The notes under the pieces: generated by a model | What the model was told of the DNA's origin: nothing | Databases searched by the model: none | Seen by the model: only the letters and a program-made list of their open reading frames with translations | In this document: positions 17,256 through 26,532 of the stretch, in pieces | Numbering within the stretch: position 1 is the stretch's first letter | Layout of the letters: each line of letters opens with the position of its first letter | Source of the DNA: Eubacteriaceae bacterium | GTDB lineage: Bacteria > Bacillota > Clostridia > Lachnospirales > Lachnospiraceae | NCBI GenBank assembly: GCA_910574915.1 | Contig: CAJTCR010000052.1 | Span: forward strand, 1 to 35,770 | Direction of reading: 5' to 3' | DNA: 35,770 nucleotides | Translations under genes and position numbers: made by a program

Positions 17256-18043
17256 TCTTTCCCCTCCTGCACTGTATCCCCTGCCCACGGCGCTATGCCT
17301 GCGTTCCACAAGTTTTCCGCACATGCAAGGTCCCGCCTTGTATCGACTGCCGTCCAATATCCCCTGTGCTTATAAGAACCTATCTGCTGTTTTTCAGATA
17401 ATTTTACAAATAACTGCTTTTCCAGGTCATAATTGCCCTGCAACAAGGCAAACGCACTCCGGTGCAGCACCAGACAGCCCGCATGAATCCACGCCGCCGC
17501 ACTGCCGCCTTCCTTTAACTGCTCCATATGCACGCCGCCGCTTTCATCCAATGGCAGCAGCACATTCCTCCCTGACGGCTTTGCCACCGCAAGCGTCGCT
17601 GTTTTCCCCTGCCTAAAATGCTCTTTACACATCGCGTGCAGGTCAATGTCCGACAGGCAGTCCCCATACGCCACGAAAAAGTTCTCCCCGTCAATATAGC
17701 GTTCAATCCTGCCCACCCGCTGCCCGGTAGCCGAAAACAGCCCGGTATCTACAACGGTCACTTTCCAGTCCTCGGTTTTCTTTTTATGTATCTCAATCGT
17801 ATTATCCGAAAGATCCACGGTAATATCCGACTGGTAAATATAAAAATCCTTAAAATATTCCTTAATCATGCCCACCCGGTAGCCGCCGCATATAATAAAC
17901 TCATTGAACCCATACGCCGAAAAATGCTTCATAATGTGCCACAAAAGCGGCTTGCCGCCAATCGGCACCATCGGCTTTGGAAGCCCTTCCCTGTCCTGAT
18001 TTAAAATGCTTTGCATCCCGCCTGCCAGTATGACTGTTTTCAT
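17234..18043 (-). CDS. Second RfbF-like nucleotidyltransferase with degenerate signature
   Basis: This 269-residue paralogue of RfbF keeps the overall fold: PKPMVPIGGKPLLWHIM, FIICGGYR, YGDCLSDID and the C-terminal HRGYWTAVDT. The nucleotide-binding loop, however, reads GGMQSILNQDREGLPKPM, where RfbF has GGKGTRIGEE. The G-T-R triad that contacts the triphosphate is gone, while the later Lys is retained. It may use another nucleotide, be catalytically weak, or have a regulatory or partner role. GAGG lies seven bases before the ATG, and the end of the gene overlaps rfbH, so the two are coupled. Sugar nucleotidyltransferase family is sure; specificity is not. Confidence 0.8.
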   Translation of the reverse strand: MKTVILAGGMQSILNQDREGLPKPMVPIGGKPLLWHIMKHFSAYGFNEFIICGGYRVGMIKEYFKDFYIYQSDITVDLSDNTIEIHKKKTEDWKVTVVDTGLFSATGQRVGRIERYIDGENFFVAYGDCLSDIDLHAMCKEHFRQGKTATLAVAKPSGRNVLLPLDESGGVHMEQLKEGGSAAAWIHAGCLVLHRSAFALLQGNYDLEKQLFVKLSEKQQIGSYKHRGYWTAVDTRRDLACAENLWNAGIAPWAGDTVQEGKEWKNGKC

Positions 18044-18076
18044 TTTGTATCCTCTTTTTCTATATTTTATACTGAC

Positions 18077-19009
18077 TTAAAAGTTCAGCCTCTCTTCCTC
18101 TATTACAAGCGGCCGGTGCATCACACGCTTGTTGACACTAAGTACATACTCTCCCAGCAGCCCTGTAAAAAAAATCTGCACCGAGCCAAGCACCAGCACC
18201 GCAAGCAGGATCGGCACCGTCCCTGCCGGGTACCGCTCCCAGTACAGCAGCTTTAGCACAAGATAGACAATCGCTGCCACAATGCTTACCGCTGCCAAGA
18301 AAAATCCCATAACTGTAGCCACCCGAAGCCCTGCCTTTGTATAAGAGGTAAATCCCAGCATCGCGCCGTCATACAGCGTTGCCCAGTTGTTGTGTGTCTT
18401 TCCTGCTTTCCGCTTTGGCTGCGTATATAAAATATCTTTCCTTTGATAGCCAAGCTCCGCGACAATGCCGCGCATATATGGCACTGAATCATCCAGGCTT
18501 GCCAGTATTTTGACAAACTCCCGGTCATATAGCCCAAACCCTGTGAAATGCTCGATCTGCTCCACCTCTGACAGGCTTTTAATCAGCTTGTAATAACAAC
18601 CCCGCATAAAACGCATCGCTTTGTTTTCCCTGCTTGCCGTCTTGATCCCGCAAACAATCTTGTACCCGCTTTCCCATTCCTTAACAAACACTGGTATCAG
18701 CTCTACGGGGTCTTGGAAGTCACAGCACAAACAGACCGTACAGTCCCCTGTCGTCTGGCACATGCCATAATAAGGGGAATTAAACTGCCCGAAGTTTTTT
18801 GCATTGAAAATCGCCTTTATATTGGGGTCTGCCGCGCACAGTTCTCGCAAATATTCCCTGGTACGGTCGGTCGAGCAGTTGTCTATAAACAGGACTTCAT
18901 AGCCATATTCCGGCAGGCTTTCCTTACACACACCCACGACTGCCGCACACATTTCCCTGACATTTGCTTCTTCATTGTAGCAGGGAATCAGGATACTTAT
19001 TTTTTTCAT
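18077..19009 (-). CDS. GT2 glycosyltransferase, GtrB/DPM1-like with two C-terminal membrane helices
   Basis: The 310-residue protein starts ISILIPCYNEEANV (GT-A fold) and has FIDNCSTDRT and the metal-binding CDFQDP (96-101). Two membrane helices at about 229-257 and 262-289 complete the GtrB / polyisoprenyl-phosphate glycosyltransferase layout. Such enzymes load a hexose from a nucleotide sugar onto undecaprenyl phosphate on the cytoplasmic face. Several GT-C-like membrane proteins upstream in the same cluster could use the product. It begins 12 bases after the ThDP enzyme stop; a G6 stretch there probably serves as its ribosome binding site. Confidence 0.88.
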   Translation of the reverse strand: MKKISILIPCYNEEANVREMCAAVVGVCKESLPEYGYEVLFIDNCSTDRTREYLRELCAADPNIKAIFNAKNFGQFNSPYYGMCQTTGDCTVCLCCDFQDPVELIPVFVKEWESGYKIVCGIKTASRENKAMRFMRGCYYKLIKSLSEVEQIEHFTGFGLYDREFVKILASLDDSVPYMRGIVAELGYQRKDILYTQPKRKAGKTHNNWATLYDGAMLGFTSYTKAGLRVATVMGFFLAAVSIVAAIVYLVLKLLYWERYPAGTVPILLAVLVLGSVQIFFTGLLGEYVLSVNKRVMHRPLVIEEERLNF

Positions 19010-19021
19010 CGCACACCCCCC

Positions 19022-20887
19022 TCATTCCACCGCATCGATATACAGGTTCGAAAACAACTCTTCCCGCGGCAGAAACGGCGCCATATCCTCTAGCGGCGGG
19101 CTTTCCATGCTGCCGTCTAATCGGCGCTTCGCAGCACTTTTCGGCTCAAACTTCTGCTCTATAGAAACAAATATTTCACAAAATACAGCGCCCTCTTTTT
19201 CTAATGCCGCATCGACTGCCTGCACCATCTGTGCGTTGCTGTGCGCTTCCAGATAAGGATAGCCAAACGCCTGCGCCACCTTTTGAAATTCAGGGAACGA
19301 CAAGTCCCCGCTTTCCGGCCCGATCCCGACCCGTGAATGCCCTGCAAAAAAACTGCCCTGCGTCTGGCGGATCGAATGGTATCCCCCGTTATGGATCAAA
19401 AACAGCTTTATAGGAAGCCGCAGCGTCTGTATGGTTTGCAGCTCCTGTAAGTTCATCATAATGCTGCCGTCCCCTTCTATGCAGACAGTTTCCCTCCTGC
19501 CTGCCGCGATACACGCGCCCACTGCCGCCGCAAGCCCATAGCCCATGCTTGCCGCCCCGCTGTTAATAAGAAACCTGGCATCTTTTTTTACCACATAGTT
19601 CTGGCTGCCAACCACACAGGCGCTCCCATTGGACACAACGGTCAGGCTCCCATCCGCAAGGCGCTGGCTCAAATACCGGATAAACGCATAGACGTTGGCA
19701 TGGCGCCCGTCCTCCTGCCAGTGCTTTGGCAGCGTCACCGGGTACTTCTCCCTCCAGATACGGCACTGCTGCCTCCACCCGTCCTTTTGGAACAGCGGGC
19801 ATGATTCCTTTGCAAGGCGCCCGCCCAGTGCCTTTAAAAAATCCCCAGCATCCGCACAGACCGGCAGTTCCACATGCAGCGTCGGCTTGTCCAGCTCCGC
19901 CAGGTCAATGTCCACCATAATAACAAACGCCTCCCTCGCCCAGGCATCCCAGCGGTAACCTACCTGCCGGATGGACAGGCGCGTGCCGACCGCCAGCACC
20001 AGGTCTGCATTCTGTACCGCAAAATTGCCTGCTCGGTCACCCATAATCCCGCCCCTGCCCGCATAGAGCGGGTGCGCGTCTTCAATGGCATCAATGGAGT
20101 CCCAGCAGGTGACTACCGGGATGCCGAGCAGCTCCACGATGTGCCGAAACTGCGCATACCCTCCTGAAAGGCGGATACCGCTGCCGGCATAAAACACCGG
20201 GCGCTCAGCCGCCTGGATACGGGAAAGGATTTCCTGTAGCACCTGCCGCTCTCTTGGTGTTTCTTTTCCCGCAAACAGCGCCGTGCCTGCCCCTGTTGCT
20301 AAGCCCTGCTCCTGGCAATACCCGCGCAAGCCATCGGTTTCTATGATGCAGCCCTGAAAATCCAGCGGGATATCGACCCACACCGGCCCGCGCCGCCCTT
20401 CCATCGCCCTTGCATATGCCTGCTCCAGCACAAAACGGATATCCAGCGGGTCTTCGAGCATAACCGCATACTTGCACATAGGCGATACCGTTTTTGTAAT
20501 GTCATATTCCTGGTCCCCCACCGCACGCGGGATATCCTCGCCCATGCCCCTGCTGATGCAGCGCACGGTCGTATCATAGCGCACCTGCCCAGATACGACA
20601 AACATCGGGATGGAATCCAGCCATGCGCCCAGCACGCCCGTAATGGCATTTGTCCCGCCCGGCCCGGTCGTTACACAGACTGCCGCCATCTGATTATGTA
20701 CCCTTGCATATGCCTCCGCAGCGATTGCGCACGCCTGCTCATGGTGACAGAAGGTGCAGCTAAGCCCCTCTTTATGCCCAAGCGCATCGTTTAAGTGCAT
20801 GGCACCGCCGCCGACTACCATAAAACAATCCTGAATGTGATGCGATACGAAAAAATCCGCTACATAATCTGCAAGCCTTTGTTTCAT
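19022..20887 (-). CDS. ThDP-dependent acetolactate-synthase-like enzyme of a glycan cluster
   Basis: The 621-residue product has the three domains of ThDP enzymes. The N-terminal Pyr domain has the activating glutamate at Glu50 (CHHEQACAIAAEAYAR), followed by a central domain. The C-terminal PP domain has GDGS (472-475) and Asn500 of the GDG-x26-N cofactor motif. A C-terminal extension of about 45 residues ending with SPPLEDMAPFLPREE sets it apart from biosynthetic IlvB, and no ilvN or ilvC is adjacent. Lying in one cluster with rfbF and rfbH, it resembles YerE of Yersinia, which transfers a two-carbon unit from pyruvate to CDP-3,6-dideoxy-4-ketoglucose. The family is certain; the reaction is inferred. 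AAGGTG precedes the ATG. Confidence 0.85.
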   Translation of the reverse strand: MKQRLADYVADFFVSHHIQDCFMVVGGGAMHLNDALGHKEGLSCTFCHHEQACAIAAEAYARVHNQMAAVCVTTGPGGTNAITGVLGAWLDSIPMFVVSGQVRYDTTVRCISRGMGEDIPRAVGDQEYDITKTVSPMCKYAVMLEDPLDIRFVLEQAYARAMEGRRGPVWVDIPLDFQGCIIETDGLRGYCQEQGLATGAGTALFAGKETPRERQVLQEILSRIQAAERPVFYAGSGIRLSGGYAQFRHIVELLGIPVVTCWDSIDAIEDAHPLYAGRGGIMGDRAGNFAVQNADLVLAVGTRLSIRQVGYRWDAWAREAFVIMVDIDLAELDKPTLHVELPVCADAGDFLKALGGRLAKESCPLFQKDGWRQQCRIWREKYPVTLPKHWQEDGRHANVYAFIRYLSQRLADGSLTVVSNGSACVVGSQNYVVKKDARFLINSGAASMGYGLAAAVGACIAAGRRETVCIEGDGSIMMNLQELQTIQTLRLPIKLFLIHNGGYHSIRQTQGSFFAGHSRVGIGPESGDLSFPEFQKVAQAFGYPYLEAHSNAQMVQAVDAALEKEGAVFCEIFVSIEQKFEPKSAAKRRLDGSMESPPLEDMAPFLPREELFSNLYIDAVE

Positions 20888-20934
20888 TTCTTTTCACCTT
20901 ATCTTTCTATTTATAGAAATTGTTATCATAAATC

Positions 20935-20965
20935 ATGTACGTATTTTATTCTTCTTTACGTACAT
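20935..20965. repeat. Nine-base inverted repeat between two glycan genes
   Basis: ATGTACGTA (20935-20943) and TACGTACAT (20957-20965) are perfect inverse complements around a 13-base AT-rich spacer. They lie between the C-methyltransferase stop and the ThDP enzyme start. A T run is absent on the minus strand, so it is more likely an mRNA hairpin or operator than a terminator. Confidence 0.55.
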
Positions 20966-20980
20966 TCTCATTTCTAGCGC

Positions 20981-22158
20981 TCACGGGATTTCATACAAAC
21001 AGTAAATGCTGCAAATACCCGCAAACGGCTCCAATACTTTACAGATCGCTTTCTGTGCAGTATAGGTAGCCACCAAAACAGCATCTATTTTTTTGCTGTA
21101 TATATCATTTTCATCAAAACCGCAAATCGGCAGCCCATGAAACGTATACTGGTACTTGCGTTCATCGCTGTCATAAACCTTGACCAGATTTTTTTCGGAC
21201 AGCGATGTATTTGCAAGCAGCATAGACGCATGGTGCCCTGTTCCCCAAACAGCCAAACGCTTATCCACAGGGATCTGATCGATCCGTTTCCTGATTTTTT
21301 CCAACAGTTCCTGATTCTTTTCAAGGTATTCCCTTACAAGCAATGCACTGCGAAGCACCGGCACCCGCGGCATCTTTGCACCATGCTCCGCCTTTTTCCA
21401 CAAGGTAGACATCGCAGGCCAGCCCGCCGGCAGGCATTGGTACAGCCCAAAGATATAATTGACATCAACTGGCACAAATCCTGCCGAATACATCAGGCTG
21501 CTTAAGCTTTCCAATGTAAAATAATTGACATGCTCTTCACAAAACATCCCCATCGGCTCATCCAGAAACTTATAATCCATACCAGGAACTTCAATAAATA
21601 TGTATGCATTGCAGATCCTGCTGCACTGCAAGATAAAATCACGTGGATTTACCATATGCTCCAATGTATGCGAAAGAAAAATAAGGTCGTAGCTCTTTGT
21701 ATTTTCTTTGATAAACTGCTGGAACATCCCCTGATACATCTGTACATGATAGCGCCTGCGCGCCGCCAGACAGTTTTGGGCAGACGGCTCAATTCCCATC
21801 ACTTCCTTATCCGCATACAGGCTCAGGTTGTACCCTGACGCCGCACCCACTTCCAAAACAGACGAAAAATCATCCCCGATTGCTTCCATAATAAAGTGGA
21901 ACTGCCTGCTGCACCGCTTTTTATATGTATCCGACTCATTCAAAATATAATTATCCTGGTCAAACTCAAACTTTGAGAAATTCTGATATCTGTCTGTCAG
22001 TTGTTTTTCAGAAAGCGGGTTGCCTGTAAATAAAAATCCACAGGTCTCGCAAAAATAAAGTTCTTGTATGTATTCTTTTGTCCCTGTTCCCTGGAGGTCG
22101 CGGAAGGGAAGCTTGTAGATCTGTTTTACCCCCCCCGGCAAATATTACAGTGAATCAT
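20981..22158 (-). CDS. C-methyltransferase-like SAM enzyme, poly-G phase-variable, OFF as assembled
   Basis: The upstream ATG 22158 (AAAGGA about 12 bases before it) gives MIHCNICRGG with Cys4-x2-Cys7, then stops at TAA just after a G8 tract. With nine G the frame continues to Cys37-x2-Cys40 (FCETCGFLF). A class I SAM domain follows (VLEVGAASGYNLSLYA, LIFLSHTLEHM), then a C-terminal Rossmann-like domain (LAVWGTGHHASMLLANT), about 392 residues. This layout of zinc domain, methyltransferase and C-terminal domain is that of sugar C-methyltransferases such as TylCIII. As assembled, only a TTG at 22141 opens the long frame, without the first Cys pair. It is placed directly before the ThDP enzyme. 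Family strong, sugar substrate inferred. Confidence 0.82.
22129..22136 (-). repeat. Poly-G tract (G8 on coding strand) in the C-methyltransferase gene
   Basis: Eight C on the plus strand read as G8 after codon 7. G8 leads to an immediate TAA and G9 restores the full reading frame. Confidence 0.93.
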
Positions 22159-22228
22159 ATTGTTTTATTTTCCTTTCTGTTTTGGAGACTACCACCTTAG
22201 AAAAATCTATGTATCTTCTCTTTGCACA

Positions 22229-23740
22229 CTAATGAATCCCATATACTTTCTCTGTAAGATCTACATATTTATAATCAGACAGATCTTCCAGTAAAATAAT
22301 AGACTGCTCCTCAGCAGATAATTTTTCATATAGTTCCTCAATATATTCAACATAAATAACATTCGATAAAATAAGATCTTCATTAAAAAATTGACTGTAA
22401 AATGAACTCCATTCTGTCGTAGTCCACATCATTGAATTTCCAATAATATACACATTTTTGTTAAAAAAATCCTCCCCATACTTTATCAATGTCTGTTCGT
22501 ACAATGAGCTCGTCAGCAAACGTGTTCCCCAATAATATATATTTTTATAATAAGATTGATAATACTCTTCACATATCATCCCAAATACCATATAAACAGT
22601 TACCGGAATTATAAATTTTTTTATATCAAAGTATCGTATCAAATATGCAAGAATCTGCGCCATATAAATCAAAAATGCTGCATATGAAACATAAATCCAT
22701 CTCATTTCAACCCGAATTGTAATACTGCTTGAAACTATACAGCAAATGATAAAAGATATATATAACACACTCTTTTTTTGTTCTTCTATATCACAGCCTT
22801 TTATGATTCGCAGCAAATAACTAAAAAAACAAACTGACACAAAGATAATCTGTATAACTATCAATATTCCAATATGACGGGATACCGATTCAAAACCAAT
22901 CCCATTTAAATATGCCGGACCTGCATTTATTCCAAGCAAATACAAACTTTGACAGATAATGTGATTCCAGACATCTTTCAAGTTAAAGGTATCGATAACA
23001 GAAGTTCCTCCTGTTCCATCAAGAAATCTGTTACCAAACATTAAAAACCTTTGCAACATAAATACAATCAATACCATCACTGGCGCAACATATTTCAATG
23101 GTTTTTTTATACCATGTTTCAAAAAAATAGATATAAAAATAACACCTCCCAGAAATATGTATCTTTCATGTGTATATATGACAATCAAATACAATAAATC
23201 TGCTATATATAAATTTCGTTCTCTGGAGTCAAAAACATATTGAATTAATAACAGCAGCACACCTAATGCCAATAACAAGGCAGTACTTTCCATTAGTCCC
23301 AATACTTCCGTCCAGACATAGTAGGAAAACCTTGAAATACTATAAAGCATTCCTACCGCTAATGTTATCCCTCCCTTTACCCAAATGCTTGCTTTATCTC
23401 CAATTAATTGATACGTCACTACTGTCACTCCAACGGCAATCAATAAGTTCCATACAAGTATCAAAATATCCAGTCTTTGAAAATCTGTACCAGTTATCTT
23501 AAATGCAATATAAATAATCATATGTGCTACAGGACGCAGCTTATTTGCCATGCTTAGAAAAAAAGCATCAAAAAGATTCCCTTTTATTAATAAACTATAT
23601 GTTGCCAAATCATCCAAGTACAATGTACGTATATTGGTATGTAATGAAAATTTAAACATATAATTTACTACAAACAAAACAGAAATTATTACAAACCACA
23701 AAGAAATATTTTTTATATTAATATTACTTATTTTTTTCAT
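22229..23740 (-). CDS. Multi-pass membrane protein, GT-C-like, AT-rich
   Basis: The 503-residue product has about ten predicted membrane helices. After the first helix an extracytoplasmic loop holds TLYLDDLATY with Asp43-Asp44, the usual place of the catalytic acid in GT-C glycosyltransferases. No specific family is recognised. A soluble tail of about 80 residues ends the protein. ATG 23740 is preferred over the ORF opening at 23782 because GGAG lies six bases before it. The gene is visibly more AT-rich than its neighbours, suggesting separate acquisition. It would transfer a sugar from a lipid carrier outside the membrane, but an unrelated role cannot be excluded. Confidence 0.65.
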   Translation of the reverse strand: MKKISNINIKNISLWFVIISVLFVVNYMFKFSLHTNIRTLYLDDLATYSLLIKGNLFDAFFLSMANKLRPVAHMIIYIAFKITGTDFQRLDILILVWNLLIAVGVTVVTYQLIGDKASIWVKGGITLAVGMLYSISRFSYYVWTEVLGLMESTALLLALGVLLLLIQYVFDSRERNLYIADLLYLIVIYTHERYIFLGGVIFISIFLKHGIKKPLKYVAPVMVLIVFMLQRFLMFGNRFLDGTGGTSVIDTFNLKDVWNHIICQSLYLLGINAGPAYLNGIGFESVSRHIGILIVIQIIFVSVCFFSYLLRIIKGCDIEEQKKSVLYISFIICCIVSSSITIRVEMRWIYVSYAAFLIYMAQILAYLIRYFDIKKFIIPVTVYMVFGMICEEYYQSYYKNIYYWGTRLLTSSLYEQTLIKYGEDFFNKNVYIIGNSMMWTTTEWSSFYSQFFNEDLILSNVIYVEYIEELYEKLSAEEQSIILLEDLSDYKYVDLTEKVYGIH

Positions 23741-23862
23741 CTTTTTCTCCGGCTCTTCTTTAAAATGAAAAATATACTGCAACTTTTATAGTTCCATGCT
23801 TTTTTGATAGCGTTCAATATTCGTTATAATGTACGAACAAACTCTCTCATCAGGTGCACAAG

Positions 23863-23938
23863 GAGCCGGATGCGGGAAATCTACGCGTCAGGAATCTGTG
23901 AGGGGGTGATACTCTGAAAAGGGTATCTTCTACCCGAT
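23863..23938 (+). mobile_element. Decayed group II intron 3' remnant (domains V-VI)
   Basis: GAGCCGGATGCG followed by GGAAAT, then a CGTCAGGAATCTGTG arm, resembles domain V with a mismatch where CCGG is expected. It is followed by a hairpin (GGGTGATAC with GTATC and CTACCC) and an ACCCGAT end, as in domain VI and the intron 3' terminus. Only about 90 bases remain. It lies on the plus strand, against the direction of the glycan genes, in the 250-base gap between two membrane-protein genes; the rest of that gap is AT-rich and shows nothing. The call rests on motif recall. Confidence 0.55.
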
Positions 23939-23989
23939 TATCTAAATTTACGTATTTGCTATTCCAAAAAGACAGCAGATATCGTGAAG

Positions 23990-25819
23990 CTAACGCAATC
24001 CTTTCATTCCATTATTTTCCAAAGTAAACTTAATTTCCACCGGATCTTGACACAGCACACCGATTTTATAATAGATCTTCTCACATCCTGTCGGCAGGCA
24101 GATCACATCCGACATTACATTTCCCTGGCTATCTTTGATTTCCACCATAATTTCCCTGCTTATCTCTGTATCCTCATAACAGATTCCTATATACCCTGTA
24201 TCACAGCCAGTGATCGTATATTCGGTATCTATCTGCAAACTATCTGTTTTCACAGGATATACAGCCGGTTCCTTGTCTGAGCCTAATTGTTCGTTCCATT
24301 TATATACATATGCATCTGCTTTCCTCGGATACTGAACCAGGTAGCTAAACCGCTTCGCAAATGCTTCTACAGCGCTTACAGAATGCGCTGCCAGGGTTGT
24401 ATATTGATCCTGCTTAATAAAATCAAAAAATCGATCCTGTTCCAGCCACTCCGGCATTTTTACCATAAAACCTTTTCGCTCTGCATAATACAGGGTCACC
24501 GGGCTCCAGTCCTGTCCTTCAATTATAATCCATTCATCCTCATCCGTAATTTCACGTATATAGCCTGCAAGGCTTCCTGTCTCTTTGTTTCCATACAATA
24601 TGCCGTCCAGGTAAGGCTGCCCGCTTTTCATCTGCGCACTGACAAGTACCGCGCACAAAATCCCAAAGCATACCTTTCCGGTATTTCCATCCTTCCAGAC
24701 AGACTCTTTGATTTCCAACAACAGTATTCCAATAAATACACACACCAACGGCGAAACTGCCATAAAATAATAGTCATGAACATAATACAAATTAAATAAT
24801 GTCCCTATGGCTAATAGACAGGATGCAAAGCTATAAACCAGCACAAGTACATTTCTTTTCCTGTATACCGCAAGATATCCAGCTAGTAGCGCGCATAATA
24901 CCACTCCGCCGCCAAAAAAAGAATACAACCGCTCAAAAATGACCTTCCAATTGTTCAAATCACATTTCTGCTCAAATGTGCCGTAATTCCATGCGCTTAA
25001 ATCCGCAGATGACAGCCATGCTGTATATTCCGACTGTTTTTTTATAGCATCCGCATAAGATGTCCAAAATGCCCCAGCCGCCGCAGGTACGATACAGATC
25101 ATCGCCAGCAGCAGCATTCTTTTCAGATTCTGGCGCAGATAGCAGCCAATGCGCAGATATACCGGCTGTGTGCTGTTTTGCTGCATTTCCTTTATCAGCC
25201 GGGTACAAATCAAAAACGCAAGCAGATACACATAAGGAAACATCGTTGTTGCTTTTAACAGATAGCCCAGACAGCCAAACACCAGCCCAGTACCATATGA
25301 TTTCCACCTGCCGTTTAAAAGCCATCCATATAATCCCCACACATAGATCAAAGCAAACAACACGGACATAAAATCGATCATTGCCGCCCTGCTCCAATAA
25401 ATATTGAACGCAGAAAGCAGGTATACGCTGCATATATACAGCCCTCCGTCCCCTTTTACAAACAAATCAGCTGCTTTTTTCAGCATCCATGCACTACAAT
25501 AAAATACCACCAGACTGACTGCCCTGCTCCAGAAATCAATATCTGTCTGTCCCAGCAAACGCATCACAGCATAGACCACTGTCTGGTAAATCGGACATTC
25601 CATCAAAACCTGCCACGGCTTCCCAAACACAGGCGTTTCATAATGCAGCAGGCTCCACCCGTCCCGAAAATAATTTTGAATTGTAATAGCCGTCTGCGTC
25701 TGCCGAAATGCATGAAGATCATTTCCAATCGGAAGATCCAGATGGATCACTCTTATAAAAACAGATACCAGCACAATCATACCAAACAGCAACTTTTTGT
25801 TTCTGACTTTTTGATACAT
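23990..25819 (-). CDS. GT39-like membrane glycosyltransferase (GT-C fold)
   Basis: The 609-residue protein has about ten membrane helices. After the first is LPIGNDLHAFRQTQTA, with Asp34 and the RQxQTA motif seen in many bacterial GT39/PMT-like proteins. A soluble C-terminal domain of about 170 residues, probably beta-rich, follows. These enzymes use polyprenyl-phosphate sugars to glycosylate proteins or polymers on the outer face. AGGAGA lies five bases before the ATG at 25819, and the start is 13 bases after the GT2 stop, so the two genes are an obvious donor-maker/transferase pair. Specificity is unknown. Confidence 0.75.
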   Translation of the reverse strand: MYQKVRNKKLLFGMIVLVSVFIRVIHLDLPIGNDLHAFRQTQTAITIQNYFRDGWSLLHYETPVFGKPWQVLMECPIYQTVVYAVMRLLGQTDIDFWSRAVSLVVFYCSAWMLKKAADLFVKGDGGLYICSVYLLSAFNIYWSRAAMIDFMSVLFALIYVWGLYGWLLNGRWKSYGTGLVFGCLGYLLKATTMFPYVYLLAFLICTRLIKEMQQNSTQPVYLRIGCYLRQNLKRMLLLAMICIVPAAAGAFWTSYADAIKKQSEYTAWLSSADLSAWNYGTFEQKCDLNNWKVIFERLYSFFGGGVVLCALLAGYLAVYRKRNVLVLVYSFASCLLAIGTLFNLYYVHDYYFMAVSPLVCVFIGILLLEIKESVWKDGNTGKVCFGILCAVLVSAQMKSGQPYLDGILYGNKETGSLAGYIREITDEDEWIIIEGQDWSPVTLYYAERKGFMVKMPEWLEQDRFFDFIKQDQYTTLAAHSVSAVEAFAKRFSYLVQYPRKADAYVYKWNEQLGSDKEPAVYPVKTDSLQIDTEYTITGCDTGYIGICYEDTEISREIMVEIKDSQGNVMSDVICLPTGCEKIYYKIGVLCQDPVEIKFTLENNGMKGLR

Positions 25820-25832
25820 AAGCTTCTCCTAT

Positions 25833-26531
25833 TTATCGTCTGCCCCTCCTGATACAGAAAAAATACCAGTGCAGGTAATGCGGAAGCCATTTCCACATAT
25901 GAAAATTCGACTCGCCTTCCTTTCGGTCTGTCCATTCTGAAGGCAGCTCCGTAATACGGTACCCTGACGTATATGCCTTTACCGTAATTTCCATCCCGAT
26001 CTCAAATCCTCCCGTGCTTTCGATCTGGATTGCTTGCAGCATACCCCTGCGGTACAGCTTGAAGCTGTTTGTCACGTCATGTGTCGGGATGCCTGTCAAA
26101 AAGTGCAGCGAAATACCTGCTGTCCGTGCAAACAAACCTTTTAAAAACGGACCGCCTTCCTGCCTGCCGCCCTTCATATAGCGCGAACCGCACACAAGGT
26201 CATATCCTTCTTTCATTTTCCTGCACATATCATCCACAATATCCAGCCTGTCTGAGGAATCCGCCATCATAACCAGAACCATTTCTTCCGTAGCTTCCTG
26301 CATCCCAGTCCGAATCGCATTCAGTGCCCCTTTGCCCCTACTGTTTTTTACCAGCCTGATTTCAAATGCATATCTGCTTTGGCTCCTGCGGACTGCGGGC
26401 AGTGTCGTATCCTCATCAAAATCATAGATGACCATAACTTTTTTCGGTGTCAGGATCTTATCCAGGATTTCATCAAACAGCCTTAATATCCCCTGCCCTT
26501 CATTATAAACAGGCACCACAATATCCAGCAT
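25833..26531 (-). CDS. GT2 glycosyltransferase, DPM1-like without membrane anchor
   Basis: The 232-residue product begins LDIVVPVYNEG. It has VIYDFDED and MMADSSD (89-94, with Asp91 and Asp94 as metal ligands), GSRYMKGGRQEGG and DVTNSFKLYRR. All are typical of dolichol-phosphate-mannose-synthase-like GT2 enzymes that make polyprenyl-phosphate sugars. There is no C-terminal membrane segment. It starts one base after the epimerase stop and is followed closely by the GT39-like gene, suggesting that it makes the lipid-linked donor for that protein. Confidence 0.87.
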   Translation of the reverse strand: MLDIVVPVYNEGQGILRLFDEILDKILTPKKVMVIYDFDEDTTLPAVRRSQSRYAFEIRLVKNSRGKGALNAIRTGMQEATEEMVLVMMADSSDRLDIVDDMCRKMKEGYDLVCGSRYMKGGRQEGGPFLKGLFARTAGISLHFLTGIPTHDVTNSFKLYRRGMLQAIQIESTGGFEIGMEITVKAYTSGYRITELPSEWTDRKEGESNFHMWKWLPHYLHWYFFCIRRGRR

Positions 26532-26532
26532 A

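Noticed and set aside
19016..19021. Run of six C (G6 on the minus strand) between the ThDP enzyme and a GT2 gene
   Set aside because: It is shorter than the other tracts, lies outside coding sequence and is best explained as the ribosome binding site of the GT2 gene.
19022..20887. Biosynthetic acetolactate synthase (ilvB)
   Set aside because: No ilvN, ilvC or ilvD nearby, an unusual C-terminal extension, and a location inside a deoxysugar cluster.
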